Program-made: the position numbers and the translations under genes
Part shown: positions 1 through 8,910 of the stretch, one piece after another
How positions within the stretch are numbered: the first letter of the stretch is position 1
Layout: every line of letters starts with the position of its first letter
The notes under the pieces: generated by a model
What the model was told of the DNA's origin: nothing
Databases searched by the model: none
The model's input: the letters and a program-made list of their open reading frames with translations, nothing else
From: Phormidesmis sp963710175
GTDB lineage: Bacteria > Cyanobacteriota > Cyanobacteriia > Phormidesmidales > Phormidesmidaceae
Assembly (NCBI GenBank): GCA_963710175.1
Contig: CAVPZC010000001.1
Location: 1,860,001-1,924,000, forward strand
Length of the DNA: 64,000 nt
Direction: 5' to 3'

Positions 1-1581
1 CCGCAGAGCGCTATTGAGCAATTTGTGGTAGGGCAGCAGGCGACGCGGCACCCGCATTCCGTCGGCAGCGAGCACCGTATTGTCGTCGCTATTATCGGCT
101 TTGGGCTTGAGTAAGTAGGCCGACATCATCGGTGTGACCAGACGAGCCACCAGCGTAGAAAACATAGTCGCGACGGCCACAGTGACACCAAAAGGCTTAA
201 AGAACTGCCCCGGAATGCCGCCCATAAAGGCCACAGGAATAAACACTGCCACAATAGTCGCTGTCGTTGTCACCACAGCAAGGCCCACTTCCGCCGTCGA
301 ATCGAGAGACGCTTGAAAAGGCGTTTTGCCCATTTGGATATGGCGCTCGGCGTTTTCGATTTCGACAATGGCATCATCTACCAAATTGCCGACAGCCAGC
401 GTCAGGGCCAGCAGTGACATGCTGTTAAGCGTATAGTTCAGCGCCTGTAGCACCAAAAAAGTCGGAATAATCGACAGCGGCAGCGCAGTCGCGGTAATTA
501 GTGTAGTGCGCCAGTCCCGCAGGAAAATGCCGACAACGACTATAGCTAAAATGCAGCCAAGCACCAGCGCATCTACAGAAGCCTGGTAAGAGTCGCGAAT
601 TTCGGTGGCTTCGGTGTAAATCAGCTGAAAGGTAAGGTCTTCGGGGAGAGTGGTTTCCAAGTCGGCGATCGCTTCTTTAACCCCGTCTTCTACACTGACC
701 ACCACACTGCCCTTACTGCGGTAAACCTCAAAGCCCACAACGGGCTTTTGGTTCAGATAGGCAGACTGTCGGACTTCGGCAAAGTCATCTTCCACCGTTC
801 CCAAACTGTTCAAAGGCACCGTGCTACCAGAGGGCAACACCACCTGAAAAGTCTGCAAAGCCGCCACCGTATCAGCGCTACCCAGCGTGCGAATGCCCTG
901 TTCCACCCCAGAAATATCGCTGCGACCGCCGGGCAAATTGATATTAAACTGGCGAATTTGGTCGTTTACCTCAGTAGCGGTAATGCCCAGGGCGTTTAGC
1001 TGCGCAGGCTCCAAATCGACTCGAATCTCACGGTCCACGCCACCTGTACGGTCTACTCGCGAAACGCCTTTGGCAGCCAGCAGCCGGCGGCTGATCGTCC
1101 GGTCTACCAGGTCACTCAGCGCCTCTACTGATTGCTGATCAGAGCTGACGGTGTAGATTACCACGGGCTGACCACCCGAAAACTCCAGCCGCCGGACAGT
1201 CGGGTCTTGGGCATCTTCGGGCAAATCCTGACGGATACGAGTGATCGCATCGCGCACGTCGTTAGTCGCCTGGTTGGTATCTACGCCCAGATCAAAATTG
1301 ATCACGGTGCTCGATGAGCCATCGCCGACCGTCGAGGTGAGATCGTCAATATCGCCCAGACCCGCTACGGCGTCTTCTACTTTTTTAGTGACCTGAGTTT
1401 CTAGCTCTTCGGGGCCAGCGCCGGGCTGCTGCACCTCAACGATGACCGCAGGAATGTCGATATTGGGGTTGGCATCAATGCCGAGCTGCGTAAAGGCAAC
1501 CATGCCAGTCACCGTCAGCACCAAAAACAACACAATAGTCGGCACGGGCCGCTTGATTGACCAGGCAGAAATATTGAACAT
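1..1581 (-). CDS. RND efflux permease (AcrB/HAE1 type), C-terminal part outside the window
   Basis: Inner-membrane proton-driven pump of a tripartite efflux system. The frame is open from the ATG at 1581 down to base 1, about 527 residues, roughly half of a typical ~1050-residue permease. The start MFNISAWSIKRPVPTIVLF is the usual first membrane helix of this family. The porter domain follows (GAGPEELETQVTKKVEDA; the QPVVGFEVYR segment). The next helices hold the charged NLVDDAIVEIENAERH stretch, matching the proton-relay aspartates of TM4. It starts 2 bases after the stop of the adaptor gene, so the two are co-transcribed and probably translationally coupled. The substrate cannot be read from sequence. 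The 3' end is lost at the window boundary, not broken. Confidence 0.93.
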   Translation of the reverse strand, partial: MFNISAWSIKRPVPTIVLFLVLTVTGMVAFTQLGIDANPNIDIPAVIVEVQQPGAGPEELETQVTKKVEDAVAGLGDIDDLTSTVGDGSSSTVINFDLGVDTNQATNDVRDAITRIRQDLPEDAQDPTVRRLEFSGGQPVVIYTVSSDQQSVEALSDLVDRTISRRLLAAKGVSRVDRTGGVDREIRVDLEPAQLNALGITATEVNDQIRQFNINLPGGRSDISGVEQGIRTLGSADTVAALQTFQVVLPSGSTVPLNSLGTVEDDFAEVRQSAYLNQKPVVGFEVYRSKGSVVVSVEDGVKEAIADLETTLPEDLTFQLIYTEATEIRDSYQASVDALVLGCILAIVVVGIFLRDWRTTLITATALPLSIIPTFLVLQALNYTLNSMSLLALTLAVGNLVDDAIVEIENAERHIQMGKTPFQASLDSTAEVGLAVVTTTATIVAVFIPVAFMGGIPGQFFKPFGVTVAVATMFSTLVARLVTPMMSAYLLKPKADNSDDNTVLAADGMRVPRRLLPYHKLLNSALR

Positions 1582-1583
1582 CT

Positions 1584-2912
1584 CTATTTCACCACCTCGA
1601 CTGTGTCGCCATCTTGGATGTAGCTGGCCCCTTCTACGACCACCGGGACGTTAGCCTGCAATCCTGAGGTAATTTCAATTTGAGCGGGCTGGTCGCCTTG
1701 GGCAGGGGGGCGATCGCCCACTTCCACTATTTGTGCCTTAGCCTTACCCTCAGCCGTCAGCGTATATACCACAAACCCGCCGTCAGTCTGAGGCAGCACC
1801 GCCTCTGCGGGGACGACGACACCCTGACGAGAGCCCGTGACAATAGCCGCCTTTAAAAACATGCCGGAACGCAGGCGATCGCTCTGCGGCAGCCCCACCT
1901 TCACCGTCGCCTGGCGAGTCTGCGGATCGACCGTGGGGTCAATGCTGAGCACGCTGCCCTCTAGCTGCAAAGCGGCATCGGCATCTGAGGTGATCTGCAC
2001 CGGAACCCCCAAATTCACCTGAGACAACTGAGCTTGAGGAATTTTCACTGCCAGCTCTAGCTGATCGCCGCTGATCAGTTTGAATAGCGATGTCCCGGCA
2101 TTAGCCGTATCGCCAACCGTCGCGGTCTTTTCGGCAATCACCCCGCTGGCGGGTGCAAGCACCTGAGTTTGATCGAGCTGCGTGGTCAGCCGGGTAACGT
2201 CAGCCTGCCTGCTGCGTACGGTGGCCTCGGCACTTTGGATGGCGGCAACTTCTGAGCCTACGGTCTGCTCAGCGGTAGCAACCTGAGTCCGACGGCTGGT
2301 GAGTTCCTCAGCGCTGATAGCGCCCCTGTCAAACAGAGAGGCATAGCGATTGAGATTTTCTTGGGCTTCGGCTAGGGAGGCTCGCGCTTGAGCCGCCTGT
2401 GCTCTGGCCTGACTGACCTGGGCACCGGCGGCACTGACCTCGGCTTGAGCCTGCTCCAGTTCGGCCTGCAAAACAGAGTCGTCTAGGACAGCCAATACCT
2501 GACCGGCTGTGACGCGATCGCCCTCCCGCACCCGCACCGACTGAATTTGCAACCCACTGGCCCGAGGCGATACTGAGAGCAGGTCAAAGGCTTCTACCGT
2601 GCCGTTAGTAGTGATAGTTTGGCGAATCGGCGCGGTTTTAGAGCGGGCCACCGTCACGCTAGCGCTAGAGACCTGCCCACTCTCAGCCGGGGCTGCCGGG
2701 GACGAAGATTGCGACACTAGGCGATTGCCCAATAGCGCCACCCCCAAGCCTAGCCCCAGCCCGATTATCAGGCCTTGAGGGCCACTCAGCCAGCCAGCCA
2801 GTCTCTTTGTGGGATTTTGCCGATGGGGCGATCGCTCTGTAGAAACAGGAACGCTCGGAGGACTCGAATTCAGTAAGTCATCTTCGCTGTTGTTGAGATT
2901 TGGGTAGGTCAC
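1584..2912 (-). CDS. Periplasmic adaptor subunit of the RND efflux pump (HlyD/AcrA family)
   Basis: 442 residues. Membrane-fusion protein linking the downstream RND permease to an outer-membrane channel. It has a cytoplasmic N-terminus, one membrane anchor near residues 47-66 (LSGPQGLIIGLGLGLGVALL) and an SQSSSPAAP linker. The first lipoyl half contains VREGDRVTAGQVLAVLDD. A long alpha-hairpin rich in Ala/Gln/Glu (about residues 150-250) precedes the second lipoyl half (VLAPASGVIAEKTATVGD) and the beta-barrel and membrane-proximal domains. Length and order match AcrA/MexA-like adaptors. It is the first gene of the operon; the 289-base gap upstream is shared with the divergent ABC permease gene and should hold both promoters. 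Confidence 0.93.
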   Translation of the reverse strand: MTYPNLNNSEDDLLNSSPPSVPVSTERSPHRQNPTKRLAGWLSGPQGLIIGLGLGLGVALLGNRLVSQSSSPAAPAESGQVSSASVTVARSKTAPIRQTITTNGTVEAFDLLSVSPRASGLQIQSVRVREGDRVTAGQVLAVLDDSVLQAELEQAQAEVSAAGAQVSQARAQAAQARASLAEAQENLNRYASLFDRGAISAEELTSRRTQVATAEQTVGSEVAAIQSAEATVRSRQADVTRLTTQLDQTQVLAPASGVIAEKTATVGDTANAGTSLFKLISGDQLELAVKIPQAQLSQVNLGVPVQITSDADAALQLEGSVLSIDPTVDPQTRQATVKVGLPQSDRLRSGMFLKAAIVTGSRQGVVVPAEAVLPQTDGGFVVYTLTAEGKAKAQIVEVGDRPPAQGDQPAQIEITSGLQANVPVVVEGASYIQDGDTVEVVK

Positions 2913-3201
2913 AGGTGCGTGTCAGCTCGTAAGTGCGGACAAAAAGGCAACTAATTCTGAAAAAGTAGTTAATAAAAGTTAATTCTAACCAATTATTACG
3001 GATCGCCCACCGCCTGTGAAAGGCTGCTGGCCACCACCTGAAACAGCCCTATACTCTCTCGCGTTTTTGGGTAGTTGCGCTAGTCTACTGCGCTAGCCTA
3101 TCTTTAGGGGCTACTCAATAATCGCAGTCTTGGCTAATCAGAGCGCTAAATTGCTGCTACTCTAAAGTTTCAAAATAGCGTCCGCTCACAGCGCAGCAAA
3201 C

Positions 3202-4440
3202 ATGGAAACTCGATCCTGGTGGCAAAAGCTCAAAAGTAACCCCATGGCTCGCTTTGGGGCGACCGTACTGATCATTTTTTACATTGCGGTCATCTTTGCT
3301 GACTTTGTAGCGCCCTACGATCCGATTGCTCAGCAGCCCAACGGCTCTCTGCTACCGCCTACTCAAATCTACTGGCGCAGCCCTGATGGGCAGTTCTTAG
3401 GCCCTCATGTTTACCCCACCATTCAAGGGCCCATTGACCTAGGCACAGGCCAGCAGGAAATCGAGGTAGACTACAGCCGCCCCGCTCCGATTCGGCTGTT
3501 TGTGCGTGGCCACGAATACCAGCTGTTTGAGCTAACTATTCCCATCATCACCAGCTTTTCTTTTGACGGCGAAATTGGCCTTAGAGACTGGGAGATTTTT
3601 CAGGGCATTCCTAGCGATCTGCACTTGTTTGGGACGGTGGGTTCGGCTAGCCCCAGTGCGATCGCCGCTAACCCCGCTCTTACCGAGGCGGCTGAAGGTG
3701 AAGAAGCGCCTGAGGCCGTCTCAATTTCTCCGGCCTACATCAACTTGATAGGAACCGACAATGCCGCTCGCGATGTGTTGAGCCGCTTGGTGTACGGCGG
3801 TCGCATTAGCCTGAGCATCGGGCTGGTCGGAATTGCGATTTCTTTTCCTCTGGGGCTGTTGGTGGGGGGCATCTCTGGCTACTTTGGCGGCGTGGTCGAT
3901 TCGGTGCTAATGCGCCTGGTTGAGGTGATTATGACCATTCCGTCGCTGTATCTACTCGTAGCGCTAGGGGTGATTCTGCCGCCTGAACTAAACAGCTCTG
4001 AGCGATTTTTGCTGATTATTTTGATTATTTCGTTTATTGGCTGGGCGGGGCTGGCCCGTGTGATTCGCGGCGAAGTGCTCTCGATTAAAGAACGGACGTT
4101 TGTGCAGGCTTCGCGGTCTATGGGGGGGCGCAGTCTTCACATCATCACCCGCCACATTTTGCCGCAAACCGCCACCTATGTAATCATCGCGGCCACCCTG
4201 TCAATTCCCAGCTACATCGTTGCTGAAGCCGTCCTCAGCCTGATTGGGTTAGGCATTCAAGAGCCCGATCCCTCTTGGGGCAACATGCTCTCAGCCGGTA
4301 CCAATGCCTCTATTTTAGTGCTCAACCCCTGGCTGGTATGGCCCCCGGCAGCCCTGATTGTGATCACCGTCCTATCTTTTAACCTGCTGGGCGACGGCCT
4401 CCGCGATGCGCTAGACCCGCGCAGTTTGCAAGAGCGGTAA
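3202..4440 (+). CDS. ABC transporter permease, OppC/DppC type (peptide/nickel family)
   Basis: 412 residues. Inner-membrane subunit of a peptide-type ABC importer. OppC-type N-terminus (NPMARFGATVLIIFYIAVIF as TM1, then ADFVAPYDP). The permease core starts near residue 180 with LIGTDNAARDVLSRLVYGGR, carries the EAA loop (RVIRGEVLSIKERTFVQASR) that contacts the ATPase, and ends with LLGDGLRDALDPR. About 120 residues lie between TM1 and the core, longer than in E. coli OppC; they are probably periplasmic. No other subunit of the transporter is adjacent, which is common for cyanobacterial peptide transporters. It is divergent from the RND operon. Confidence 0.9.
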   Translation: METRSWWQKLKSNPMARFGATVLIIFYIAVIFADFVAPYDPIAQQPNGSLLPPTQIYWRSPDGQFLGPHVYPTIQGPIDLGTGQQEIEVDYSRPAPIRLFVRGHEYQLFELTIPIITSFSFDGEIGLRDWEIFQGIPSDLHLFGTVGSASPSAIAANPALTEAAEGEEAPEAVSISPAYINLIGTDNAARDVLSRLVYGGRISLSIGLVGIAISFPLGLLVGGISGYFGGVVDSVLMRLVEVIMTIPSLYLLVALGVILPPELNSSERFLLIILIISFIGWAGLARVIRGEVLSIKERTFVQASRSMGGRSLHIITRHILPQTATYVIIAATLSIPSYIVAEAVLSLIGLGIQEPDPSWGNMLSAGTNASILVLNPWLVWPPAALIVITVLSFNLLGDGLRDALDPRSLQER

Positions 4441-4525
4441 TCTGGATCTCGTTGTGATATTCACCTTGGGAAAGTTGAGTAACCGACGACACGTAATATG
4501 CAATTCGCTTGCATAGTCACACTAT

Positions 4526-4558
4526 GAGAACACGGGAAGAACACGGGAAGAACACGGG
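4526..4558. repeat. Three tandem 11-bp repeats
   Basis: The unit AAGAACACGGG (first copy GAGAACACGGG) occurs three times without spacing, just upstream of a degenerate MITE copy. No coding role is visible. Confidence 0.8.
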
Positions 4559-4565
4559 TAGGCTG

Positions 4566-4800
4566 CTGAGCGTTGCCGAACCCACCTCCCCCTCGCGGGG
4601 ACTCCTGTCTTGGTGAGCATTCCCTAGCGCCGCAAAGCGACGCGGGGTCTCACCGCTCCCGAGAGGAGATCTGCTTCAGGCTAGGAAAATGAAGGTGCCG
4701 ATCACCCTTCAATACCCTGGCAGGAGCACATCCCTTCTGGAAGGGTGGACGCGCAGCGGACGGGATGGGTTCGATAACTGCGCTATGCCGACAGTGTCTT
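4566..4800. mobile_element. Degenerate, rearranged copy of the ~210-bp MITE family
   Basis: Blocks shared with the intact copies elsewhere in the window can be recognised: GTTGCCGAACCCACC near 4574, a GAGAGGAGATCTGCTTCAGG block near 4661, and CCCTTCTGGAAGGGTGG near 4732 followed by CGGGATGGGTTCG. The terminal inverted repeats with the GTTCGGGATA core are missing and the blocks are out of order, so this is a decayed or rearranged copy. It fills most of the 410-base gap between the ABC permease and the FMN-binding protein. Confidence 0.55.
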
Positions 4801-4850
4801 ATGAATGCATGTAGCGAGTGTCTAACCGGATTTTATATAAAGTACAGACG

Positions 4851-5396
4851 ATGGCTAAACAGTACGCCCAGATTACAGACGCTCACCGGGCTTTTATCGA
4901 GCGGCAGCAGATTTTCTTTGTGGCTACTGCCGGGCCAACAGGGCGGGTGAATGTATCGCCAAAGGGAATGGACAGCTTGCAGGTGATGGGGCCTCACCGA
5001 GTAGTGTGGCTGAGCGTTACCGGTAGCGGCAACGAGAGCGCGGCCCACGTCACTGAAAATGGCCGAATGACGGTGATGTTTTGTGCGTTTGAGGGGTCGC
5101 CGACGATTCTGCGGCTGTACGGCGAAGCCCGAGTCATCTATCCTCGCGATCCGGATTGGGGTGAGCTGATAGGTGAGTTTTCGCCACTGCCCGGAACTCG
5201 GCAGCTGTTCGACTTGCAGGTGAATACGGTGCAAACGTCTTGTGGAATGGCAGTACCGCTTTACGACTATCAAGGCGATCGCAGCAATCTCAACCAGTGG
5301 GCACAGAAAAAGGGCTCTGAGGGCATTGAAGCCTACTGGCATCAAAAAAATCAGGTCAGCATTGACGGCGCGCCCACTCGCATTTTTCCCGAGTGA
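4851..5396 (+). CDS. Pyridoxamine 5'-phosphate oxidase-like FMN-binding protein
   Basis: 181 residues from ATG 4851. The frame extends to a GTG at 4818, but MAKQYAQITDAHRAFIERQQ is the usual start of this family. Split-barrel flavin-binding fold. The FFVATAGPTGRVNVSPKG segment (first strands and FMN phosphate loop) and the VWLSVTGSGNESAAHV segment match the family. The C-terminal NTVQTSCGMAVPLYDY segment is typical of the cyanobacterial/actinobacterial subgroup of uncharacterised oxidases. It is unlikely to be the vitamin B6 enzyme PdxH, whose substrate-binding C-terminus is absent. No obvious operon partner. Confidence 0.82.
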   Translation: MAKQYAQITDAHRAFIERQQIFFVATAGPTGRVNVSPKGMDSLQVMGPHRVVWLSVTGSGNESAAHVTENGRMTVMFCAFEGSPTILRLYGEARVIYPRDPDWGELIGEFSPLPGTRQLFDLQVNTVQTSCGMAVPLYDYQGDRSNLNQWAQKKGSEGIEAYWHQKNQVSIDGAPTRIFPE

Positions 5397-5446
5397 CCTC
5401 AGCGGCCTCTGACCCTGAGCGCGCTGCCCGGTGAGCTGGCTGGGCG

Positions 5447-5893
5447 CTACTGAATCGTACCGCGTGTATCAAGATCTCTTAGATAGTAAAGCGCAAAGCA
5501 GGCAGCGAGCATAGGCCAGGCAGCATAGAACAAAATGTTGGCACTCTCAAAAGGGGCCAGATATTTTGGAAACGATATCAGCGTAGAGGCGGCGTGCATC
5601 AGCAGTACCAGACCGTAGGTAGTTCTTTTCTGGTAGCCCAGCACAAAGCTCACCACAATGATTAGCTGCAAAGCTCCTAGCGCGTAAACCAGTCCAGTCG
5701 CGACGCCGCTCACCCCATAGAAAGCTTGAAAGATAGCCGCCGCGTGATCCGGCTGTACGAACTTATCGATCACCCAGATCATCATGGCGATAAATACGCT
5801 GAGGCGTGTTAGCAGGAGTACCAGCGATACGCGGTGCGCGATGGGAGTGCTGACTGGTTTTATATCGGTTTCTATTGGGTTGATTTCTATCAT
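5447..5893 (-). CDS. DoxX-like four-helix membrane protein
   Basis: 148 residues from ATG 5893, chosen because an AGAGAAAA purine stretch lies just upstream; the frame extends to a GTG at 5953. Four hydrophobic segments are visible: VSLVLLLTRLSVFIAMMIWV, GVATGLVYALGALQLIIVV, TYGLVLLMHAASTLISF and ILFYAAWPMLAACFALYYL. The layout, the position of FVQPDHAAAIF after helix 1 and the size agree with DoxX/DoxD-like proteins of unknown function. Convergent with the FMN-binding gene. Confidence 0.6.
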   Translation of the reverse strand: MIEINPIETDIKPVSTPIAHRVSLVLLLTRLSVFIAMMIWVIDKFVQPDHAAAIFQAFYGVSGVATGLVYALGALQLIIVVSFVLGYQKRTTYGLVLLMHAASTLISFPKYLAPFESANILFYAAWPMLAACFALYYLRDLDTRGTIQ

Positions 5894-6127
5894 GGCTTTT
5901 TCTCTGGCCTGTTTCTCTGGCCTATATAGGTAAGGGTATTGTGACGCGATCACTCCTCACCTAAATGAGTACTGGCTTAAAGTGCGTTTAATTTTCTAGC
6001 TATTAGTCCCGCAGACAGCCTGAAATCATCAGGCTCCGTTTTCAGTATAGTTTTCTGCAAACGGCACCTCATAATAGAATCAATTGCCCCTGCCCAATCT
6101 AGCCGCCTGTCCCTGAGAAAATTTCCC

Positions 6128-6760
6128 ATGTTTTACGACCTGCTCGCCGCTCAAAATAGAGCCCTCGTCTTGCAGTTTTACAAGTCTTTTGACAATCGCC
6201 GCTTGCAAGAAGGGTTGGCGCTGCTATCGATAGAAATGGTGGCTCATATGGCAGGCACAGAGACGCCCCTCGGCCAGGCGGACTTTATCGACATTGGCAC
6301 AGAGGTCTACAACGCTTTTCCTGACGGGCGTCACAGCTTTGACCAGGTGATTGCTCACAGAGACACTGTCGTGACCAGCGGCTTCTTTACCGGCACCCAT
6401 TTAGGCCCGTTTCGAGGCTTACCGCCTACCGGCAGAGCCGTTCGCTTTGCGGTGATGCACATCGACCGGGTGAGTCATAGCAAAATTGTGGAGCACTGGG
6501 GTCAGGGTGATAGCCTTTCGCTAGTGCAGCAGCTAGGCGTCAAGCTAGTTCCCGGCCCTGGCAGTTTGCTAAAAATGGGGCTTAAAGCAGGCAGGCGACT
6601 GCAAGGAGAAGCATTTAGTCGGCTGAGCGCGGTGACTCAACCCGAACAGGTTGCTAAAACATCTATCGTTGAACCCAAGGCTGAATCTGGCGTTGCCGAA
6701 TCTAGCGACACTCACAAATCTGGCCGCCCAGTCGTAACACCACCAGATTCGGCAACGTAA
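6128..6760 (+). CDS. SnoaL-like ester cyclase family protein with a C-terminal extension
   Basis: 210 residues. Residues ~5-130 match the NTF2-like SnoaL fold: NRALVLQFYKSFDNRRLQEG, the FIDIGTEVYNAFPDGRHSFD segment, HRDTVVTSGFFTGTHLGPF, PPTGRAVRFAVMHIDRV and IVEHWGQGD. These contain the His and Asp residues that line the pocket in SnoaL-like proteins. About 70 residues follow that are not part of the fold, the last ~45 polar and probably disordered (KPEAKAESGVAE-like composition). Substrate unknown. Confidence 0.75.
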   Translation: MFYDLLAAQNRALVLQFYKSFDNRRLQEGLALLSIEMVAHMAGTETPLGQADFIDIGTEVYNAFPDGRHSFDQVIAHRDTVVTSGFFTGTHLGPFRGLPPTGRAVRFAVMHIDRVSHSKIVEHWGQGDSLSLVQQLGVKLVPGPGSLLKMGLKAGRRLQGEAFSRLSAVTQPEQVAKTSIVEPKAESGVAESSDTHKSGRPVVTPPDSAT

Positions 6761-6976
6761 ATGTTGAAATCTGTTCTATTGTTTAGTTCTATTGTTTAGA
6801 GTCATCCCAAAGAGATACTTTTGGACAATAAGCATGGGCCAAACGGCTTAGTACAATAGATGTCAGCTGAATCTTCCCGCAGAGAGAGGAGACTTTTTCA
6901 GAATCACGGGATCATGACAAGAGTGATTTAATTGACTACAGATTCTTAAAAAGAACTGCGGTTTGGAGATAATAAT

Positions 6977-7531
6977 ATGGCTGATATGACAACGCTGGCA
7001 ACAAAGCTAGCTGACCTGAAGCTGTTTCAGAACGTTTTGATCGAGAGCGGTCAAAAGCTGATGACAGAAACAGCTGACAGTAAGATTCGTGAGCGGTTAG
7101 AAGGGATTGTGAAAAGCGATCGCGAAAATCTTCCCAAAATTGAGGAAGCCATTTCTAAGTTCGGCACTCGCGCTGAGTCTCGCGACATCACTCAAAAGCA
7201 CGCCGAAGCCGTCAGTAAAATGATGAACGGTTCTGAACTAACGCCCTATGACAAGTTCTTTCAGTTTGAGCTGCTCAAGCACCAGCAGACAATGACTGGC
7301 TTAGTCTTGCACAAGGCGGCTCAGTCCTTGAGCGATGATCTGCAAGATGCAATGGAGCCCCTAAATAAAGTCAACTTTGAAAATCGGGCTCATCAAGAAG
7401 TTCTCAAAGGCGTCTTGTACTTTGTAGGCACCCGAGAGCTAGCCGGACAGGAACCTGACATGGGCCTGTGGGCCAGTGTTGAGCAGGGCATTGCTGCCCT
7501 TAAAGGGGCTGTAGGCAGCGCCGCTAGCTAG
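6977..7531 (+). CDS. Helical cyanobacterial protein of unknown function, hemerythrin/ferritin-like layout
   Basis: 184 residues, almost entirely predicted alpha-helical. Amphipathic helices (LADLKLFQNVLIESGQKLM; RERLEGIVKSDRENLPKIEE; KFFQFELLKHQQTMTGLVLH; AHQEVLKGVLYFVGTRELAG) suggest a four- or five-helix bundle. Scattered His and Glu (H74, E107, H111, H121) could bind metal as in hemerythrin-like proteins, but I cannot confirm the motif. Preceded by AT-rich DNA with GTTCTATTGTTTAG repeated near 6776 and 6790, and by GGAGATAATAAT, an acceptable ribosome binding site. It stands alone. Confidence 0.6.
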   Translation: MADMTTLATKLADLKLFQNVLIESGQKLMTETADSKIRERLEGIVKSDRENLPKIEEAISKFGTRAESRDITQKHAEAVSKMMNGSELTPYDKFFQFELLKHQQTMTGLVLHKAAQSLSDDLQDAMEPLNKVNFENRAHQEVLKGVLYFVGTRELAGQEPDMGLWASVEQGIAALKGAVGSAAS

Positions 7532-7633
7532 TGAGTGAATGCCTCAGGGCGGACTAAGGCCACGCCGTAGAAAATCTGCCCTTTGTTAGCTGCTAAATTT
7601 TGGCGACTCTGATAGTGTAATCGGAGTCGCTTT

Positions 7634-8065
7634 ATGCTGTTAAAAATTATTGCTATGGAATTTAAGTTTGCCTATACTAGGCTGTTCGTTGAAGACTACA
7701 AAGCTTGCTATAAGTTCTATCACGACCTTCTAGGGCTAGAAGCCACTTTCACCTCTGAAATTGACACCTATATAGAGCTAACAGATGGGAACGTTAAGCT
7801 GACGCTGCTTAATCGCAAGGAAATAGTCGGACATTTTGGCAGGGAGACTCCGTTCTTTTTCAATCACGAAAACGACAGTATTGCGCTGAGTTTTCAGGTA
7901 GATGATGTGGAAGCAGCCTGTGGATATTTGAAAGAGAAAGAGGTAGAGATTGTTAGGCCACCCTGGAATTTCGCAGATTGGGGCATTAAGGCGGCTTTGG
8001 TTCGAGACCCTGACGGTAACTTGATTGAGCTGTCGCAAATGGGTGAAATGGTTGGCGCAGAATAA
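7634..8065 (+). CDS. VOC-superfamily (glyoxalase/bleomycin-resistance fold) protein
   Basis: 143 residues. Single VOC module pair: RLFVEDYKACYKFYHDLLGL starts the first beta-alpha-beta-beta-beta unit, and IALSFQVDDVEAACGYLKEK with LVRDPDGNLIELSQ forms the second. The terminal glutamate of DPDGNLIEL is the usual metal ligand. The start at 7634 is favoured by CGGAG seven bases upstream; an internal ATG at 7655 (MEFKFAYTRLF) is the other possibility. Substrate unknown. The SDR gene follows 33 bases downstream on the same strand. Confidence 0.85.
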   Translation: MLLKIIAMEFKFAYTRLFVEDYKACYKFYHDLLGLEATFTSEIDTYIELTDGNVKLTLLNRKEIVGHFGRETPFFFNHENDSIALSFQVDDVEAACGYLKEKEVEIVRPPWNFADWGIKAALVRDPDGNLIELSQMGEMVGAE

Positions 8066-8098
8066 AGATAGGCAAATGGTAAATCTGGACTGACAACT

Positions 8099-8812
8099 AT
8101 GGTCTCTCAACCGATACACAAAACGGCTCTGGTCACAGGCGGCAACAAAGGAATAGGCTTTGCTATCTGCAAAGGATTGCTAAATGCTGGGTTTGATGTC
8201 TTTTTGGCCGCTAGAGATGCTGAGAAAGGAAGCGCCGCGATAGAGAAACTATCTGATGACGGTAAATTAATACATCTAGTGGCGCTGGATATTGCTGACG
8301 ATGAAAGTATAAAAGCGGCCACTACCCGCGTCGCTCAGATGACCGGCTCACTCAATGTATTGGTCAACAACGCTGGCGTCTATCCTGATGAGGGCGTTGA
8401 TATTCTTACCGTTCCGAGAGCGCTGTTGACTCAAGCAATGGACGTTAATACTTTCGGTTCTCTCAGTGTCACTCAGGCCTTTCTCCCTTTTTTAGAAAAA
8501 GCAGATAGCCCTAGAGTTATCAATATTTCGAGCGGCAACGGTCAGCTTGAAGGAATTTCGGCAAGTGTGCCAAGCTACTCTCTCTCCAAACTTGCTCTCA
8601 ATGGCGCAACAATCTTGCTGGCTAACGCGCTGCGATCAAAAGGAATAGCCGTCTATGCGATGTGCCCAGGCTGGGTAAAAACAGACATGGGCGGCTCATC
8701 TGCCCCTCGAACGCCAGAAGAAGGAGCTGATACAGCTGTTTGGCTAGCGACTGCCGCCGGGATGGAAGAGAGTGGGAAGTTTTTTCGTGATCGCACCCCC
8801 CAACCCTACTGA
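8099..8812 (+). CDS. Short-chain dehydrogenase/reductase (SDR)
   Basis: 237 residues, classical SDR size. Rossmann nucleotide-binding motif TGGNKGIGFAIC at residues 14-25, ARD after strand 2 (suggesting NADPH preference), LVNNAGVYPDEG in the middle, catalytic Ser in INISSGNG and the YSLSK active site (Tyr and Lys), followed by CPGWVKTDMGG. The plant-like TGGNKGIG form resembles the carbonyl reductase-like subgroup. Probably co-transcribed with the VOC gene. The natural substrate cannot be inferred. Confidence 0.9.
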   Translation: MVSQPIHKTALVTGGNKGIGFAICKGLLNAGFDVFLAARDAEKGSAAIEKLSDDGKLIHLVALDIADDESIKAATTRVAQMTGSLNVLVNNAGVYPDEGVDILTVPRALLTQAMDVNTFGSLSVTQAFLPFLEKADSPRVINISSGNGQLEGISASVPSYSLSKLALNGATILLANALRSKGIAVYAMCPGWVKTDMGGSSAPRTPEEGADTAVWLATAAGMEESGKFFRDRTPQPY

Positions 8813-8910
8813 ATTAAAAGCTAACTTTGCAAGCCATTCAAGAATCTGGCACCGCCGCATGTGCGCTTGAAAGAATATGAGTATAGTCAGCTCGTTGGAT
8901 AAGCAGACGG